Notes under the pieces: model-generated
The model's input: the letters and a program-made list of their open reading frames with translations, nothing else
The model's database searches: none
What the model was told of the DNA's origin: nothing
Made by a program: the position numbers and the translations under genes
Shown: in pieces, positions 55,065-63,858 of the stretch
How the letters are laid out: each line of letters begins with the position of its first letter
Position numbering within the stretch: position 1 is the stretch's first letter
From: Pseudomonas canadensis
Lineage (GTDB): Bacteria; Pseudomonadota; Gammaproteobacteria; Pseudomonadales; Pseudomonadaceae
Assembly (NCBI RefSeq): GCF_000503215.1
Contig: NZ_AYTD01000017.1
Coordinates: forward strand, 372,001 to 436,000
DNA: 64,000 nt
Direction: 5' to 3'

Positions 55065-55964
55065 ATGGAACGGCAACTGGACGCTTATTGCGCTCACCTG
55101 CGCAACGAGCGCCAGGTGTCGCCCCATACCCTGGAAGCCTACCGGCGGGACTTGAACAAGGTCCTGGCGTACTGCGAAAAACAACAGATCGGCAGCTGGA
55201 AGGCCCTGGATATCCAGAGCCTGCGCAGCCTGATCGCACGCCTGCACCAGGCAGGTCAATCCTCGCGCAGCCTGTCGCGACTGCTCTCGGCGGTACGCGG
55301 GCTCTATCACTATTTGAACCGCGAAGGCCTGTGCGATCACGACCCGGCCAACGGCCTGTCACCACCCAAGGGCGAACGGCGCCTGCCCAAGACCCTGGAT
55401 ACCGACCGCGCCCTGCAATTGCTGGATGGCGCCGTTGAAGATGACTTCCTGGCCCATCGCGACCAGGCCATCCTTGAGCTGTTCTATTCATCGGGCCTGC
55501 GCCTGTCGGAGCTGACTGGCTTGAATCTCGACCAGTTGGACTTGGCGGACGGCCTGGTGCAGGTACTCGGTAAAGGCAGCAAGACCCGCGTGTTGCCGGT
55601 GGGCCGCAAAGCCCGCGAAGCCTTGCTCCTGTGGTTACCGCTGCGCCTGCTGACCAATCCGGCGGATGATGCGGTGTTTGTCAGCCAGCAAGGCCGGCGC
55701 CTGGGGCCACGGGCGATTCAAGTGCGGGTCAAGGCCGCTGGCGAGCGCGAGCTGGGCCAGAACCTGCACCCACACATGCTGCGGCACTCTTTTGCCAGCC
55801 ACCTGCTGGAATCATCCCAGGACCTGCGCGCGGTTCAAGAGCTGCTCGGCCACTCCGACATCAAGACCACACAGATCTACACCCATCTGGACTTCCAACA
55901 CCTGGCAACGGTGTACGACAGCGCCCATCCACGGGCCAAACGAATCAAGGGCGGCGACTCATGA
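55065..55964 (+). CDS. xerC: Site-specific tyrosine recombinase XerC
   Basis: 299-residue recombinase that with XerD resolves chromosome dimers at dif. The SAM-like N-terminal domain (LRNERQVSPHTLEAYRRDL) is followed by the catalytic domain with Arg in SSGLRLSELTGL, the Lys region GKGSKTRVLPV, HMLRHSF, LLGHS and the nucleophile Tyr in TTQIYTH. All catalytic residues are present. Its stop overlaps the next start (ATGA). Confidence 0.97.
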   Translation: MERQLDAYCAHLRNERQVSPHTLEAYRRDLNKVLAYCEKQQIGSWKALDIQSLRSLIARLHQAGQSSRSLSRLLSAVRGLYHYLNREGLCDHDPANGLSPPKGERRLPKTLDTDRALQLLDGAVEDDFLAHRDQAILELFYSSGLRLSELTGLNLDQLDLADGLVQVLGKGSKTRVLPVGRKAREALLLWLPLRLLTNPADDAVFVSQQGRRLGPRAIQVRVKAAGERELGQNLHPHMLRHSFASHLLESSQDLRAVQELLGHSDIKTTQIYTHLDFQHLATVYDSAHPRAKRIKGGDS

Positions 55965-56656
55965 GTATCAAGCTGATCACCTTCGACCTGGACGACACAC
56001 TCTGGGACAACGTACCCGTCATCATCAGTGCCGAAGCGTCGATGCGAGAATGGCTGGCGCTTAACGCCGCCAAGGTCGGCGATTTGCCGCTGGAGCACTT
56101 TGCCAGTCTTCGCCAACAGGTGCTGGAACGCCATCCCGAGCTGAAACACCGAATCAGCATCCTGCGCCACCGGGTGTTGATGCATGCGTTTGAAGAAGCC
56201 GGTTATCCACAGCCCGAGGCTACGCAAATGGCGGATGTGTGCTTCGAAGCGTTCATTCACGCGCGGCACCAACTCACCCCCTTCCCCGAAGCGGAGCCCA
56301 TGCTCCGGGCGCTGCGCCGGCACTTCCTGCTGGGGGTGATCACCAACGGCAATGCCGACGTGCAGCGTGTTGGCCTGGCGGATTACTTTCATTTTGCCTT
56401 GCGCGCCGAAGATATCGGCATTGCCAAGCCGGATGCGCGGTTGTTTCAGGAGGCGTTGCAGCGTGGTGGGGTGGATGCCAATGCAACGGTGCACGTTGGC
56501 GATCACCCAGGGGATGACATTGCTGGGGCGCAGCAGGCAGGGCTTCGAGCGGTGTGGTTTAACCCGACGGGCAAAAAATGGGACGCCGATAAGCGCCCTG
56601 ACGCAGAGATTCGCAACTTGAACGAGCTGGCGCCACTGCTCCAGAGCTGGAAATAA
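55961..56656 (+). CDS. HAD-family hydrolase, YigB-like
   Basis: A 231-residue phosphatase with the catalytic DxDxT motif in ITFDLDDTLWDN (about 8-13), motif II-like GVITNGNADVQ, and motifs III/IV in KPDARLFQEA and VGDHPGDDIAGA. E. coli YigB is an FMN phosphatase, and the same gene order (dapF-DUF484-xerC-yigB) is conserved there. ATG at 55961 overlaps xerC. A REP pair follows. Confidence 0.92.
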   Translation: MSIKLITFDLDDTLWDNVPVIISAEASMREWLALNAAKVGDLPLEHFASLRQQVLERHPELKHRISILRHRVLMHAFEEAGYPQPEATQMADVCFEAFIHARHQLTPFPEAEPMLRALRRHFLLGVITNGNADVQRVGLADYFHFALRAEDIGIAKPDARLFQEALQRGGVDANATVHVGDHPGDDIAGAQQAGLRAVWFNPTGKKWDADKRPDAEIRNLNELAPLLQSWK

Positions 56657-56658
56657 TC

Positions 56659-56750
56659 AACCTGTAGGAGCTGGCTTGCCGGCGATGAGCCCCTTGAGTC
56701 CAGCACATATTTCAAGGACGCCATCGCCGGCAAGCCGGCTCCTACAGGTT
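56659..56750. repeat. Inverted REP pair (REPIN-like)
   Basis: AACCTGTAGGAGCTGGCTTGCCGGCGATG (56659-56687, described in parts) is mirrored at 56722-56750 with only one or two mismatches around a 34-bp spacer. This matches Pseudomonas REP doublets in an intergenic hairpin. Confidence 0.85.
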
Positions 56751-56768
56751 ACCTGCCCGCAGGCATGA

Positions 56769-56795
56769 AAAAGCCCGCAGCGACGGCGGGCTTTT
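56769..56795 (-). terminator. Terminator of sutA
   Basis: AAAAGCCCGC (56769-56778) pairs with GCGGGCTTTT (56786-56795) around a 7-nt loop. It follows the sutA stop on the minus strand. Confidence 0.85.
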
Positions 56796-56816
56796 CCTAC
56801 AAGCGGGTGACTGACC

Positions 56817-57143
56817 TCAGATAGGTCGGCTGCCGTACTTGTTATCCGGTTTCTTCGGTGGATCCGCCACCACGTTGGCCTCGACTTCCTGCACTTTGCC
56901 GCCTTTAGCGAGGAACTCTTCCATCGCACGGGCCAGGGCATCACGCTCTTTGTTCTTGGCTTCAACGCTCGGCAATTCGTCTACCGACACCGCTGCCTTG
57001 GCTTTGCCTTTGGCAGCCGGGACAGGTGCATCATCGCCACCGTCGTCGTCAGCAACGTCTTCCGCCGCCGCTTCAAGACCTTCTTCGGTGTCGTCTTCGT
57101 CACCTACTTCGAGTTCGTCGTTTTCCAGATCATCGTCGCTCAT
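56817..57143 (-). CDS. sutA: RNA-polymerase-binding regulator SutA
   Basis: A 108-residue acidic protein. The first 55 residues are almost only Asp, Glu, Ala and Gly with a Lys patch and look disordered. A conserved helix follows (SVEAKNKERDALARAMEEFL), then KVQEVEANVVADPPKKPDNKYGSRPI. This is the pattern of P. aeruginosa SutA, which binds RNA polymerase and supports transcription in slow growth; the amtB neighbourhood agrees. Start ATG at 57143. Confidence 0.88.
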   Translation of the reverse strand: MSDDDLENDELEVGDEDDTEEGLEAAAEDVADDDGGDDAPVPAAKGKAKAAVSVDELPSVEAKNKERDALARAMEEFLAKGGKVQEVEANVVADPPKKPDNKYGSRPI

Positions 57144-57246
57144 GTTCTACCTCATGACTTGCGAAAAGCAGATTAGTTATAGCCCAGCTTCACCCTCTGT
57201 CGACGGCTGCCGGAAAAAAATCAACATCCACTGGATAACCAGTGGC

Positions 57247-57672
57247 TTATGCCCCGTCACCGTGCAAGGTGGCGAGGACTTTACGAGCACCGCCATGATC
57301 ACGGTGCTCGCCCAGATAAACACCTTGCCAGGTCCCCATCGCCAAGCGGCCGGCCTTCACCGGCAAACTCAGCTGGCAGCCCAGGAGACTGGCCTTGAAG
57401 TGCGCCGGCAAGTCATCCGGACCTTCGTCGTTGTGTTCAAACCCTGCAAGGCCTTGGGGCACCAGCGAGTTGAAATAACGCTCGAAGTCACGGCGAACCG
57501 CCGGGTCGGCATTCTCGTTGACGGTCAACGAGGCCGAGGTGTGCTGCAGCCACAGATGCAACAAGCCCACGCGACAGGCCTTCAATTCAGGCAAGCCGGC
57601 CAGCAACTCATCGGTTACCAGGTGAAAGCCCCGGGGCTTGGCCCGCAGGGTAATCAGGGTCTGTTGCCACAT
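57247..57672 (-). CDS. YjbQ-family protein
   Basis: A 141-residue UPF0047 protein beginning MWQQTLITLRAKPRGFHLVT and containing LHLWLQHTSASLTVNENADP and TWQGVYLGEHRDHG. E. coli YjbQ has thiamine-phosphate-synthase activity when overproduced, so its natural role is uncertain. Single gene, ATG at 57672, between sutA and amtB. Confidence 0.92.
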   Translation of the reverse strand: MWQQTLITLRAKPRGFHLVTDELLAGLPELKACRVGLLHLWLQHTSASLTVNENADPAVRRDFERYFNSLVPQGLAGFEHNDEGPDDLPAHFKASLLGCQLSLPVKAGRLAMGTWQGVYLGEHRDHGGARKVLATLHGDGA

Positions 57673-57848
57673 ACAGTTCTCCGCCCATCGGCGCGCATTC
57701 TAGCGCGCTCTGGGAAAAAACAAAGTGCCGAATACGCCCACATGCCTGTAAGACATTGGCACGCAGAAAAGTGCCGAGTGCATCCCATCACAAACACTGG
57801 ATAAAAACCGGTACAGCTCGTTATGACTGACAAACAACAGACAAAAAA

Positions 57849-57868
57849 ATGCCCGGCAAGCCGGGCAT
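57849..57868 (-). terminator. Terminator of amtB
   Basis: ATGCCCGGC and GCCGGGCAT with an A/T flank on both sides follow the amtB stop. The minus-strand T run is seven bases long. Confidence 0.88.
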
Positions 57869-57883
57869 CTTTTTTTCACGCTA

Positions 57884-59221
57884 TTACAAGTTGTAGCCGC
57901 GTTCGTTGTGTTGCGCCAGGTCGAGGCCGACGGCCTCTTCCTCTTCGGTCACCCGCAGGCCCATGACCATGTCCAGCACCTTGAGGATGATGTAGGTCAC
58001 GATCGCCGTGTAGATCACAGTGAAGCCAACGCCTTTGCACTGGATCCAGACTTGCGCAGCGATGTCAGTCACCGTGCCGAAGCCGCCCAGCGCAGGGGCT
58101 GCGAACACACCGGTGAGGATCGCACCGACGATGCCGCCGATACCGTGCACGCCGAAGGCGTCCAGGGAGTCGTCGTAGCCCAGCTTGCGCTTGAGGCTGG
58201 TGGCGCAGAAGAAGCAGATCACACCGGCAACCAGGCCGATCACCAGGGCGCCCATCGGGCCCACGGTGCCTGCGGCTGGGGTGATTGCAACCAGACCAGC
58301 GACTACGCCCGAGGCAATGCCCAGTGCGCTTGGCTTACCATGGGTGATCCACTCGGCGAACATCCAGCCCAGTGCAGCAGCAGCGGTAGCGATCTGGGTG
58401 ACCAGCATCGCCATGCCGGCAGTGCCGTTGGCCGCAGCTGCGGAGCCGGCGTTGAAGCCGAACCAGCCGATCCACAGCATCGCCGCGCCGATCAGGGTGT
58501 AACCCAGGTTGTGCGGAGCCATCGGGGTGGTCGGGAAGCCTTTGCGCTTGCCGAGCACGATGCACGCCACCAGGCCAGCCACACCGGCGTTGATATGCAC
58601 CACGGTGCCGCCGGCGAAGTCCAGCACGCCCCAGTCCCACATCAGGCCACCGTTGCCGCTCCACACCATGTGCGCGATCGGCGCGTAGACCAGGGTGAAC
58701 CAGATCGCCATGAAGATCAGCATCGCAGAGAACTTCATACGCTCGGCGAAGGCACCGACGATCAGCGCCGGGGTGATGATGGCGAAGGTCATCTGGAAGG
58801 TAATGAACACCGCTTCCGGGAACAATGCCGCAGGGCCAGTGATGCTGGCTGGGGTCACGCCCGCCAGGAACGCCTTGCCCATGCCGCCGAAGAAGGAGTT
58901 GAAATTGACGACGCCCTGTTCCATACCGGTGGTATCGAACGCGATGCTGTAGCCGTAGACGACCCACAGGATGCTGATCAGGCCGGTGATCGCGAAGCAC
59001 TGCATCATCACCGACAGAATATTCTTGGAGCGGACCATGCCGCCGTAGAACAGCGCCAGGCCAGGGATGGTCATGAACAGCACCAAAGCGGTGGCGGTCA
59101 GCATCCAGGCGGTGTCGCCGGAATTGAGGACTGGAGCAGCCACTTCGTCTGCCGCCATGGCCAGGCTTGGCATTACGATGGACAACAGGGCTCCGAGCCC
59201 TGCGAATTTACGCAGAGTCAT
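57884..59221 (-). CDS. amtB: Ammonium transporter AmtB
   Basis: Inner-membrane ammonium channel of 445 residues. An N-terminal signal-like segment (LGALLSIVMPSLAMA) is followed by eleven or so spans. The twin pore histidines are in GTVVHINAGVAG and GVHGIGGIVGA, and the Phe-gate area FYGGMVRSKNILSVMMQ and YSIAFD are conserved. ATG at 59221 follows AGGAG. It lies 34 bp after glnK, the usual pair in which GlnK blocks the channel at high nitrogen. Confidence 0.97.
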   Translation of the reverse strand: MTLRKFAGLGALLSIVMPSLAMAADEVAAPVLNSGDTAWMLTATALVLFMTIPGLALFYGGMVRSKNILSVMMQCFAITGLISILWVVYGYSIAFDTTGMEQGVVNFNSFFGGMGKAFLAGVTPASITGPAALFPEAVFITFQMTFAIITPALIVGAFAERMKFSAMLIFMAIWFTLVYAPIAHMVWSGNGGLMWDWGVLDFAGGTVVHINAGVAGLVACIVLGKRKGFPTTPMAPHNLGYTLIGAAMLWIGWFGFNAGSAAAANGTAGMAMLVTQIATAAAALGWMFAEWITHGKPSALGIASGVVAGLVAITPAAGTVGPMGALVIGLVAGVICFFCATSLKRKLGYDDSLDAFGVHGIGGIVGAILTGVFAAPALGGFGTVTDIAAQVWIQCKGVGFTVIYTAIVTYIILKVLDMVMGLRVTEEEEAVGLDLAQHNERGYNL

Positions 59222-59255
59222 ATTGTTTTCTCCTGGGGCGTTGGGGTTTGGCGGC

Positions 59256-59594
59256 TTAGATTGCGTCGGTATCGGTTTCGCCGGTACGGATGCGAATAGC
59301 CTGTTCCAGATTGACCACGAAGATCTTGCCGTCACCAATCTTGCCGGTGTTGGCGGCCTTGGTTATCGCCTCGATAACCCGATCAAGATCCTTGTCGTCA
59401 ATGGCGACATCAATCTTCACCTTCGGCAGGAAATCGACCACGTATTCCGCGCCGCGATACAGCTCGGTATGACCCTTCTGCCGACCGAAGCCTTTGACCT
59501 CAGTAACGGTAATGCCCTGCACGCCGATCTCGGACAACGACTCGCGCACATCGTCCAACTTGAACGGCTTGATGATGGCAGTGACTAGCTTCAT
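59256..59594 (-). CDS. glnK: PII nitrogen regulatory protein GlnK
   Basis: A 112-residue trimeric PII protein. It has KLVTAIIKPFKLDDVRESL, the T-loop with the uridylylation site Tyr51 (YRGAEYVVDFLPK), and the ATP-binding TGKIGDGKIFV. The start at 59594 gives the standard length. It is co-transcribed with amtB. A sigma-54-like element and a dyad lie upstream, consistent with NtrC control, which is known for this pair. Confidence 0.97.
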   Translation of the reverse strand: MKLVTAIIKPFKLDDVRESLSEIGVQGITVTEVKGFGRQKGHTELYRGAEYVVDFLPKVKIDVAIDDKDLDRVIEAITKAANTGKIGDGKIFVVNLEQAIRIRTGETDTDAI

Positions 59595-59690
59595 GAAAAC
59601 TCTCTCCCGAATTGGTGGACTTGCCCCAGGAAAACAAACCCGTCTCAAGTCTAAGCGCAGTGCCTGGCTTTGTAACGCGTCGTCGCCTCG

Positions 59691-59786
59691 GCATTTGCCT
59701 TTGCGACGCCAGCGAACCACTGGTGACGAAACCTGTACCCCTGATCCGTCGGCGCACTGCATTCGTCACAGCGACTGCATCAGTGC
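59691..59786 (-). promoter_or_regulatory. Candidate sigma-54/NtrC control region of glnK-amtB
   Basis: On the minus strand, CTGGCGTCGCAAAGGCAAAT (59712 down) has the invariant GG and GC of sigma-54 promoters separated by 10 bases, but the rest matches weakly. Upstream, GCACTG (59754-59759) and CAGTGC (59781-59786) form a dyad of the NtrC-like GCAC type. NtrC/sigma-54 control of glnK-amtB is established in enterics; its position here is inference. Confidence 0.35.
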
Positions 59787-60016
59787 ATGGGTCATGATCG
59801 TCTAAGCAGAAACCTTGCCAGCTCCGTAAAAATCACTGAAATCAGTCCTTTGCCCACTTATGCCCACCTGCGGGCCTCTTCGGCGGTTGCAATGCGCACA
59901 AAAACAGTGCGCCGCCGCCCGACCCTCTGCGCGAAAAGCGTGCGCCCGCCGTCGTGAAAAAGACTATAGACGCTGCGTGATACACTGCTGGCCAACAGTT
60001 TTCCGGAATATTTCCC
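59787..60016. other. Upstream region of ubiK, no gene seen
   Basis: Together with 59595-59786 this makes a 422-bp gap between divergent glnK and ubiK. It carries the ubiK promoter, with a plausible -10 at TGATACACT (about 59980). I see no ORF with coding bias and no RNA gene. Confidence 0.35.
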
Positions 60017-60277
60017 ATGCTCGCGCCCAAAGACCTCCTCGACGCCCTGAGCGGCCACGCCTCTCGCCTGTTCAGCGGTGACACGCCGTTGCCCCGCAAT
60101 GAAATCGAAAGCCAATTCAAGGCATTGCTGCAAAGCGGTTTCAGCAAGCTCGACTTGGTGAGCCGGGAAGAGTTTGATAGCCAAATGGTAGTGCTGGCCC
60201 GAACGCGTGCGCGGTTGGAAAGCCTGGAGGCTAAAGTGGCCGAGCTGGAAGCGCGGTTGACGCCAGCCGGCGAATAA
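60017..60277 (+). CDS. ubiK: Ubiquinone biosynthesis accessory factor UbiK (BMFP family)
   Basis: An 86-residue coiled-coil protein, MLAPKDLLDALSGHASRLFSG followed by FKALLQSGFSKLDLVSREEFDSQMVVLARTRARLESLEAKVAELEARL. This is the YqiC/UbiK family, which works with UbiJ in aerobic ubiquinone synthesis. ATG at 60017. Confidence 0.93.
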   Translation: MLAPKDLLDALSGHASRLFSGDTPLPRNEIESQFKALLQSGFSKLDLVSREEFDSQMVVLARTRARLESLEAKVAELEARLTPAGE

Positions 60278-60294
60278 CCGGCATCAATCGGTCC

Positions 60295-61575
60295 ATGTGG
60301 GGCTTGCCGGCCCTCGACCGGCGCCTGCTGAAAATACAATTCAGCTTTTTTCTGGTGGTACTCGGTGGCCGCTGCAACCAACTCGCCGTGGCGTGGTGGG
60401 CCTTGCAGGAAACCGGTTCCGCCCTCGCCTTCGCCAACATGATCGCCTGCTCCATCGCGGCAGAGGTGCTGGCCCGCCCGCTGCTGGGATGGCTGGGCGA
60501 CAAGTACAACAAGATCCTGATCCTCAGGCTGGCCTCCCTGACCAGCGTGCTGAGCGCGCTGTGGATGGTTTTTCTGTCTGCAACGCAGCTGTTCAACCCC
60601 TGGAGCGTCGGCGCCTTGATGCTGGTCAGCAGTGCCGTCGCCGGTGTGCGTGACCCGTTGCAGTCATCGATCATTCCCTTGTTTGCGCGTGACGATGAGG
60701 TCTCACTGGCCATGCGCACCAAAAGCATGCTCTCGTCCATTTCCAACCTGCTTGGGCCAGTCATGGCCAGCGCGTTGATTTTCAGCTTCGGCACCACGCT
60801 GGCGTTTACCGTCGACTTCTTTGCGATGCTTGGCGCGGCAGTGCTGATTACCTCGATCCCACTCCGCCTCGGCGCCAGCGCCCCCGATGAACAAAGCCCG
60901 GCTGCCAGCGGCTGGCGCATGATTTACTCGGGGTTCAAGGCGGTCTATCAGGTGAAGGTCGAGTTCTACTTGGCCCTTGTGGCGATGCTCGTCAACTTTG
61001 CCCTGTTTCCGTTTTTTACCATCCTGCTGCCGCTCTACGTGAAAACGGTTATCCACTTCCCGATCACTTACCTCGGCCTGCTGGATGCGTGCTTCGGCCT
61101 GGGCATCCTGGCGGGCAGCTACAAGATCACCGGTTGGTTGACCTATCGGGTGTCCCGCGACCTGTGTGTCGCCGCAGGCTTTGCGCTGTTGGGCGGCAAT
61201 ATGTGGCTGGCCGGCACGCTCTCATCGATAGTCGTCGTGCCCCTGGCGTTTTTCTGCGGTGGGGTGGGCCTGATGCTGATCAACATTCCGACCTCTGCCG
61301 TGAGGCTGCTGGCGACCCCCAAGCAACATCGCAACCGGATGTTCGCCACCGTGTCCTTCCTGTCCGCGGCAGCCAGCCCGTTGGGCAGTTTCGCCATGAA
61401 TGGCTTGATCGCTTACCTCGGCGTCGCCCTGACCATCGCGTCGCTGGGGGCGATGGTGCTGGGGTTGTCACTGCTGGTGTTCCTGATTCCCGATTTCCGC
61501 ACCTTTATGCGCACCCCAGACACTCAACTCAACAGCGCTTACCTGGATAAGTATCCCGGCGCCTTTGCACGTTGA
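60295..61575 (+). CDS. MFS transporter
   Basis: Inner-membrane transporter of 426 residues with about twelve spans, closest in style to the EntS/macrolide-efflux-like MFS_3 group (RPLLGWLGDKYNKILILRLAS, the loop 2-3 motif). The substrate is unknown. It lies 17 bp after ubiK, but I do not recall it between ubiK and comM in P. aeruginosa, so it may be an insertion. ATG at 60295. Confidence 0.85.
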   Translation: MWGLPALDRRLLKIQFSFFLVVLGGRCNQLAVAWWALQETGSALAFANMIACSIAAEVLARPLLGWLGDKYNKILILRLASLTSVLSALWMVFLSATQLFNPWSVGALMLVSSAVAGVRDPLQSSIIPLFARDDEVSLAMRTKSMLSSISNLLGPVMASALIFSFGTTLAFTVDFFAMLGAAVLITSIPLRLGASAPDEQSPAASGWRMIYSGFKAVYQVKVEFYLALVAMLVNFALFPFFTILLPLYVKTVIHFPITYLGLLDACFGLGILAGSYKITGWLTYRVSRDLCVAAGFALLGGNMWLAGTLSSIVVVPLAFFCGGVGLMLINIPTSAVRLLATPKQHRNRMFATVSFLSAAASPLGSFAMNGLIAYLGVALTIASLGAMVLGLSLLVFLIPDFRTFMRTPDTQLNSAYLDKYPGAFAR

Positions 61576-61669
61576 TACGTCCTGTAAAAGTCTGATTCGT
61601 TGTACTTCCGTTCCCTCGACTACCTTTGAGAAACCGCAGGAAGCGGTCTCCATTGTTCAAGGAACGAGC

Positions 61670-63166
61670 ATGTCCCTCGCCATCGTCCACAGCCGCGCCC
61701 AGATTGGCGTGGAAGCCCCCGCCGTCACCGTCGAAGTGCATATGGCCAATGGTTTGCCATCCCTGACGCTGGTGGGCTTGCCGGAAACGGCGGTCAAGGA
61801 AAGCAAGGACCGGGTGCGCAGCGCCATTCTCAATTCTGCGCTGCAATACCCTGCCCGCCGCATCACGCTGAACCTGGCGCCCGCCGACCTGCCCAAGGAC
61901 GGCGGGCGTTTTGACCTGGCGATTGCCCTGGGAATCCTGGCGGCCAGCGCGCAGGTGCCGGCGTTGACGCTCGACGACGTGGAATGCCTGGGAGAACTGG
62001 CACTGTCCGGTGAAGTGCGGGCAGTGAAAGGCGTGCTGCCGGCGGCCTTGGCGGCACGCAAGGCCGGACGCACCGTGATAGTGCCGCGAGCGAATGCCGA
62101 GGAAGCTTGCCTGGCGTCGGGGTTGAAAGTGATCGCCGTGGATCATTTGCTGCAGGTGGTGGCGCACCTGAACGGACATCAGCCTATCGAGCCCTACAAA
62201 TCCGACGGTTTGCTGTACCTGAACAAGCCTTACCCGGACTTGAGCGAAGTACAGGGCCAGCTCGCTGCCAAGCGCGCACTGCTGATTGCCGCGGCGGGGG
62301 CGCATAACCTGCTGTTCAGCGGCCCGCCCGGCACCGGCAAGACATTGCTCGCCAGCCGGCTGCCGGGTTTGTTGCCACCGTTGAGTGAGCAGGAAGCGTT
62401 GGAAGTGGCGGCGATTCAGTCGGTTGTCAGCCTGGCGCCCTTGAGCCACTGGCCCCACAGGCCGTTTCGCCAGCCGCACCATTCAGCGTCGGGCCCGGCG
62501 TTGGTAGGGGGCGGGTCAAAGCCGCAACCGGGAGAAATCACCCTGGCCCATCACGGCGTGCTGTTTCTGGACGAGCTGCCAGAGTTCGACCGCAAAGTGT
62601 TGGAGGTGCTGCGCGAGCCACTGGAATCAGGGCATATCGTAATTTCCCGTGCCCGCGACCGCGTGAGCTTCCCTGCCCGCTTCCAACTGGTCGCCGCCAT
62701 GAACCCCTGCCCGTGCGGGTACATGGGCGAACCCAGCGGACGCTGCCGCTGCACGCCGGAGCAGATCCAGCGCTATCGCAACAAGCTCTCTGGGCCACTG
62801 CTGGACCGCATCGACTTGCACCTCACTGTGGCGCGAGAAACCACCGCGTTGAATCCTACCCGGCAGGCGGGCGATAACACGGCCGAGGCCTCGGCACGGG
62901 TCGCCCACGCCCGCGATCGCCAACAGCAACGCCAAGGCTGTGCGAATGCTTTCCTTGATCTGCCGGGGCTACGCAAGCACTGCAAGCTGGCGAAGGTCGA
63001 CGAATGCTGGCTGGAAAACGCCTGTGAACGGCTGACGCTTTCCCTGCGCGCAGCCCATCGGCTGCTCAAAGTGGCGCGTACCTTAGCCGACCTTGAGCAC
63101 GCTGATAGCATCACCCGGGCGCATCTGGCGGAAGCGTTGCAGTATCGGCCCGCGGCTGTTGGCTAG
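61670..63166 (+). CDS. comM: ComM, Mg-chelatase-like AAA+ helicase
   Basis: A 498-residue AAA+ ATPase (YifB/ComM). It has an N-terminal Lon-like domain (MANGLPSLTLVGLPETAVKES), Walker A SGPPGTGKTLLAS (about 222), Walker B LFLDELPEF, and a Cys-rich zinc-like segment NPCPCGYMGEPSGRCRCTP. ComM drives branch migration in natural transformation of Vibrio and others. ATG at 61670 follows AAGGAA. Its 3' end overlaps the convergent TetR gene. Confidence 0.95.
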   Translation: MSLAIVHSRAQIGVEAPAVTVEVHMANGLPSLTLVGLPETAVKESKDRVRSAILNSALQYPARRITLNLAPADLPKDGGRFDLAIALGILAASAQVPALTLDDVECLGELALSGEVRAVKGVLPAALAARKAGRTVIVPRANAEEACLASGLKVIAVDHLLQVVAHLNGHQPIEPYKSDGLLYLNKPYPDLSEVQGQLAAKRALLIAAAGAHNLLFSGPPGTGKTLLASRLPGLLPPLSEQEALEVAAIQSVVSLAPLSHWPHRPFRQPHHSASGPALVGGGSKPQPGEITLAHHGVLFLDELPEFDRKVLEVLREPLESGHIVISRARDRVSFPARFQLVAAMNPCPCGYMGEPSGRCRCTPEQIQRYRNKLSGPLLDRIDLHLTVARETTALNPTRQAGDNTAEASARVAHARDRQQQRQGCANAFLDLPGLRKHCKLAKVDECWLENACERLTLSLRAAHRLLKVARTLADLEHADSITRAHLAEALQYRPAAVG

Positions 63167-63747
63167 GGTGACTCTGGGAAGTCGAGCAGCGACCGCGCCA
63201 CTTCCATCACTTCATCCAAGGCCGCCTCGGCCGATTCCGTGGAGGGTTTGAGCATCAAGTCGTCGGCGTAGCCCATCGCCACGGCAAAGATCTGGCGGGC
63301 GGCGCGTTGTGGCGAGTCACAACGCAGGACATTGGCAGCGACACCTCGCTCGATCACTTCGGCGAGCATACCTTGCCATTGAGCATTGATTACCAGGTAA
63401 GCCTGGGCCATTTGCGGGTCTTGCATCGCTTCGTCCCAGGCATCCAGCCACAGCGCCCAGCCTGCATCCGCGGTGCTCGGAAGGCAGTCACGCAGAAAAC
63501 CCACGAAGGCTTCCAGAGGTGGTGCTTCTGCCAGAGGCGCCCGCACTTCGTCCAACTGTTCGTTGGCAAACCGCACAAAGGCTTCGCGGCGCAGCTCCTT
63601 CCAATCACTGAAGTAGTGATAAACGTGGCTACGGGACAACCCGGCATGTTCGGCCAGGTCGCGGGTGGACACATCGGCAAACCCCTTGCTGCGAAACAGC
63701 TCCAGGGCGGCGGCGATGATCTGGTCTTTGCGGTCGATACGCGACAT
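63163..63747 (-). CDS. TetR-family regulator
   Basis: A 194-residue repressor with an N-terminal helix-turn-helix (KDQIIAAALELFRSKGFADVSTRDLAEHAGLSRSHVYHYFSDWKEL) and a helical ligand domain. The ligand is unknown. ATG at 63747 with AAGGAA upstream. It is divergent from a probable transporter gene and has two palindromes in between (63790-63827), so it probably represses both. Confidence 0.9.
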   Translation of the reverse strand: MSRIDRKDQIIAAALELFRSKGFADVSTRDLAEHAGLSRSHVYHYFSDWKELRREAFVRFANEQLDEVRAPLAEAPPLEAFVGFLRDCLPSTADAGWALWLDAWDEAMQDPQMAQAYLVINAQWQGMLAEVIERGVAANVLRCDSPQRAARQIFAVAMGYADDLMLKPSTESAEAALDEVMEVARSLLDFPESP

Positions 63748-63789
63748 GGCAATTCCTTTCGGCACCGGCAGATAGGCGGCGCTTGCTTT

Positions 63790-63827
63790 TTGAGCGATCG
63801 CTCAAGGATACTTGAGCAGTCGCTCAA
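63790..63827. promoter_or_regulatory. Twin TetR operator palindromes
   Basis: TTGAGCGATCGCTCAA (63790-63805) is a perfect 16-bp palindrome, and TTGAGCAGTCGCTCAA (63812-63827) is the same with a changed centre. They are spaced 22 bp, two helical turns. They lie between the TetR gene and the divergent gene, a classic TetR autoregulatory layout. Confidence 0.75.
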
Positions 63828-63858
63828 TAATAGCGTCTATCATCCCCTTGGTGCACCC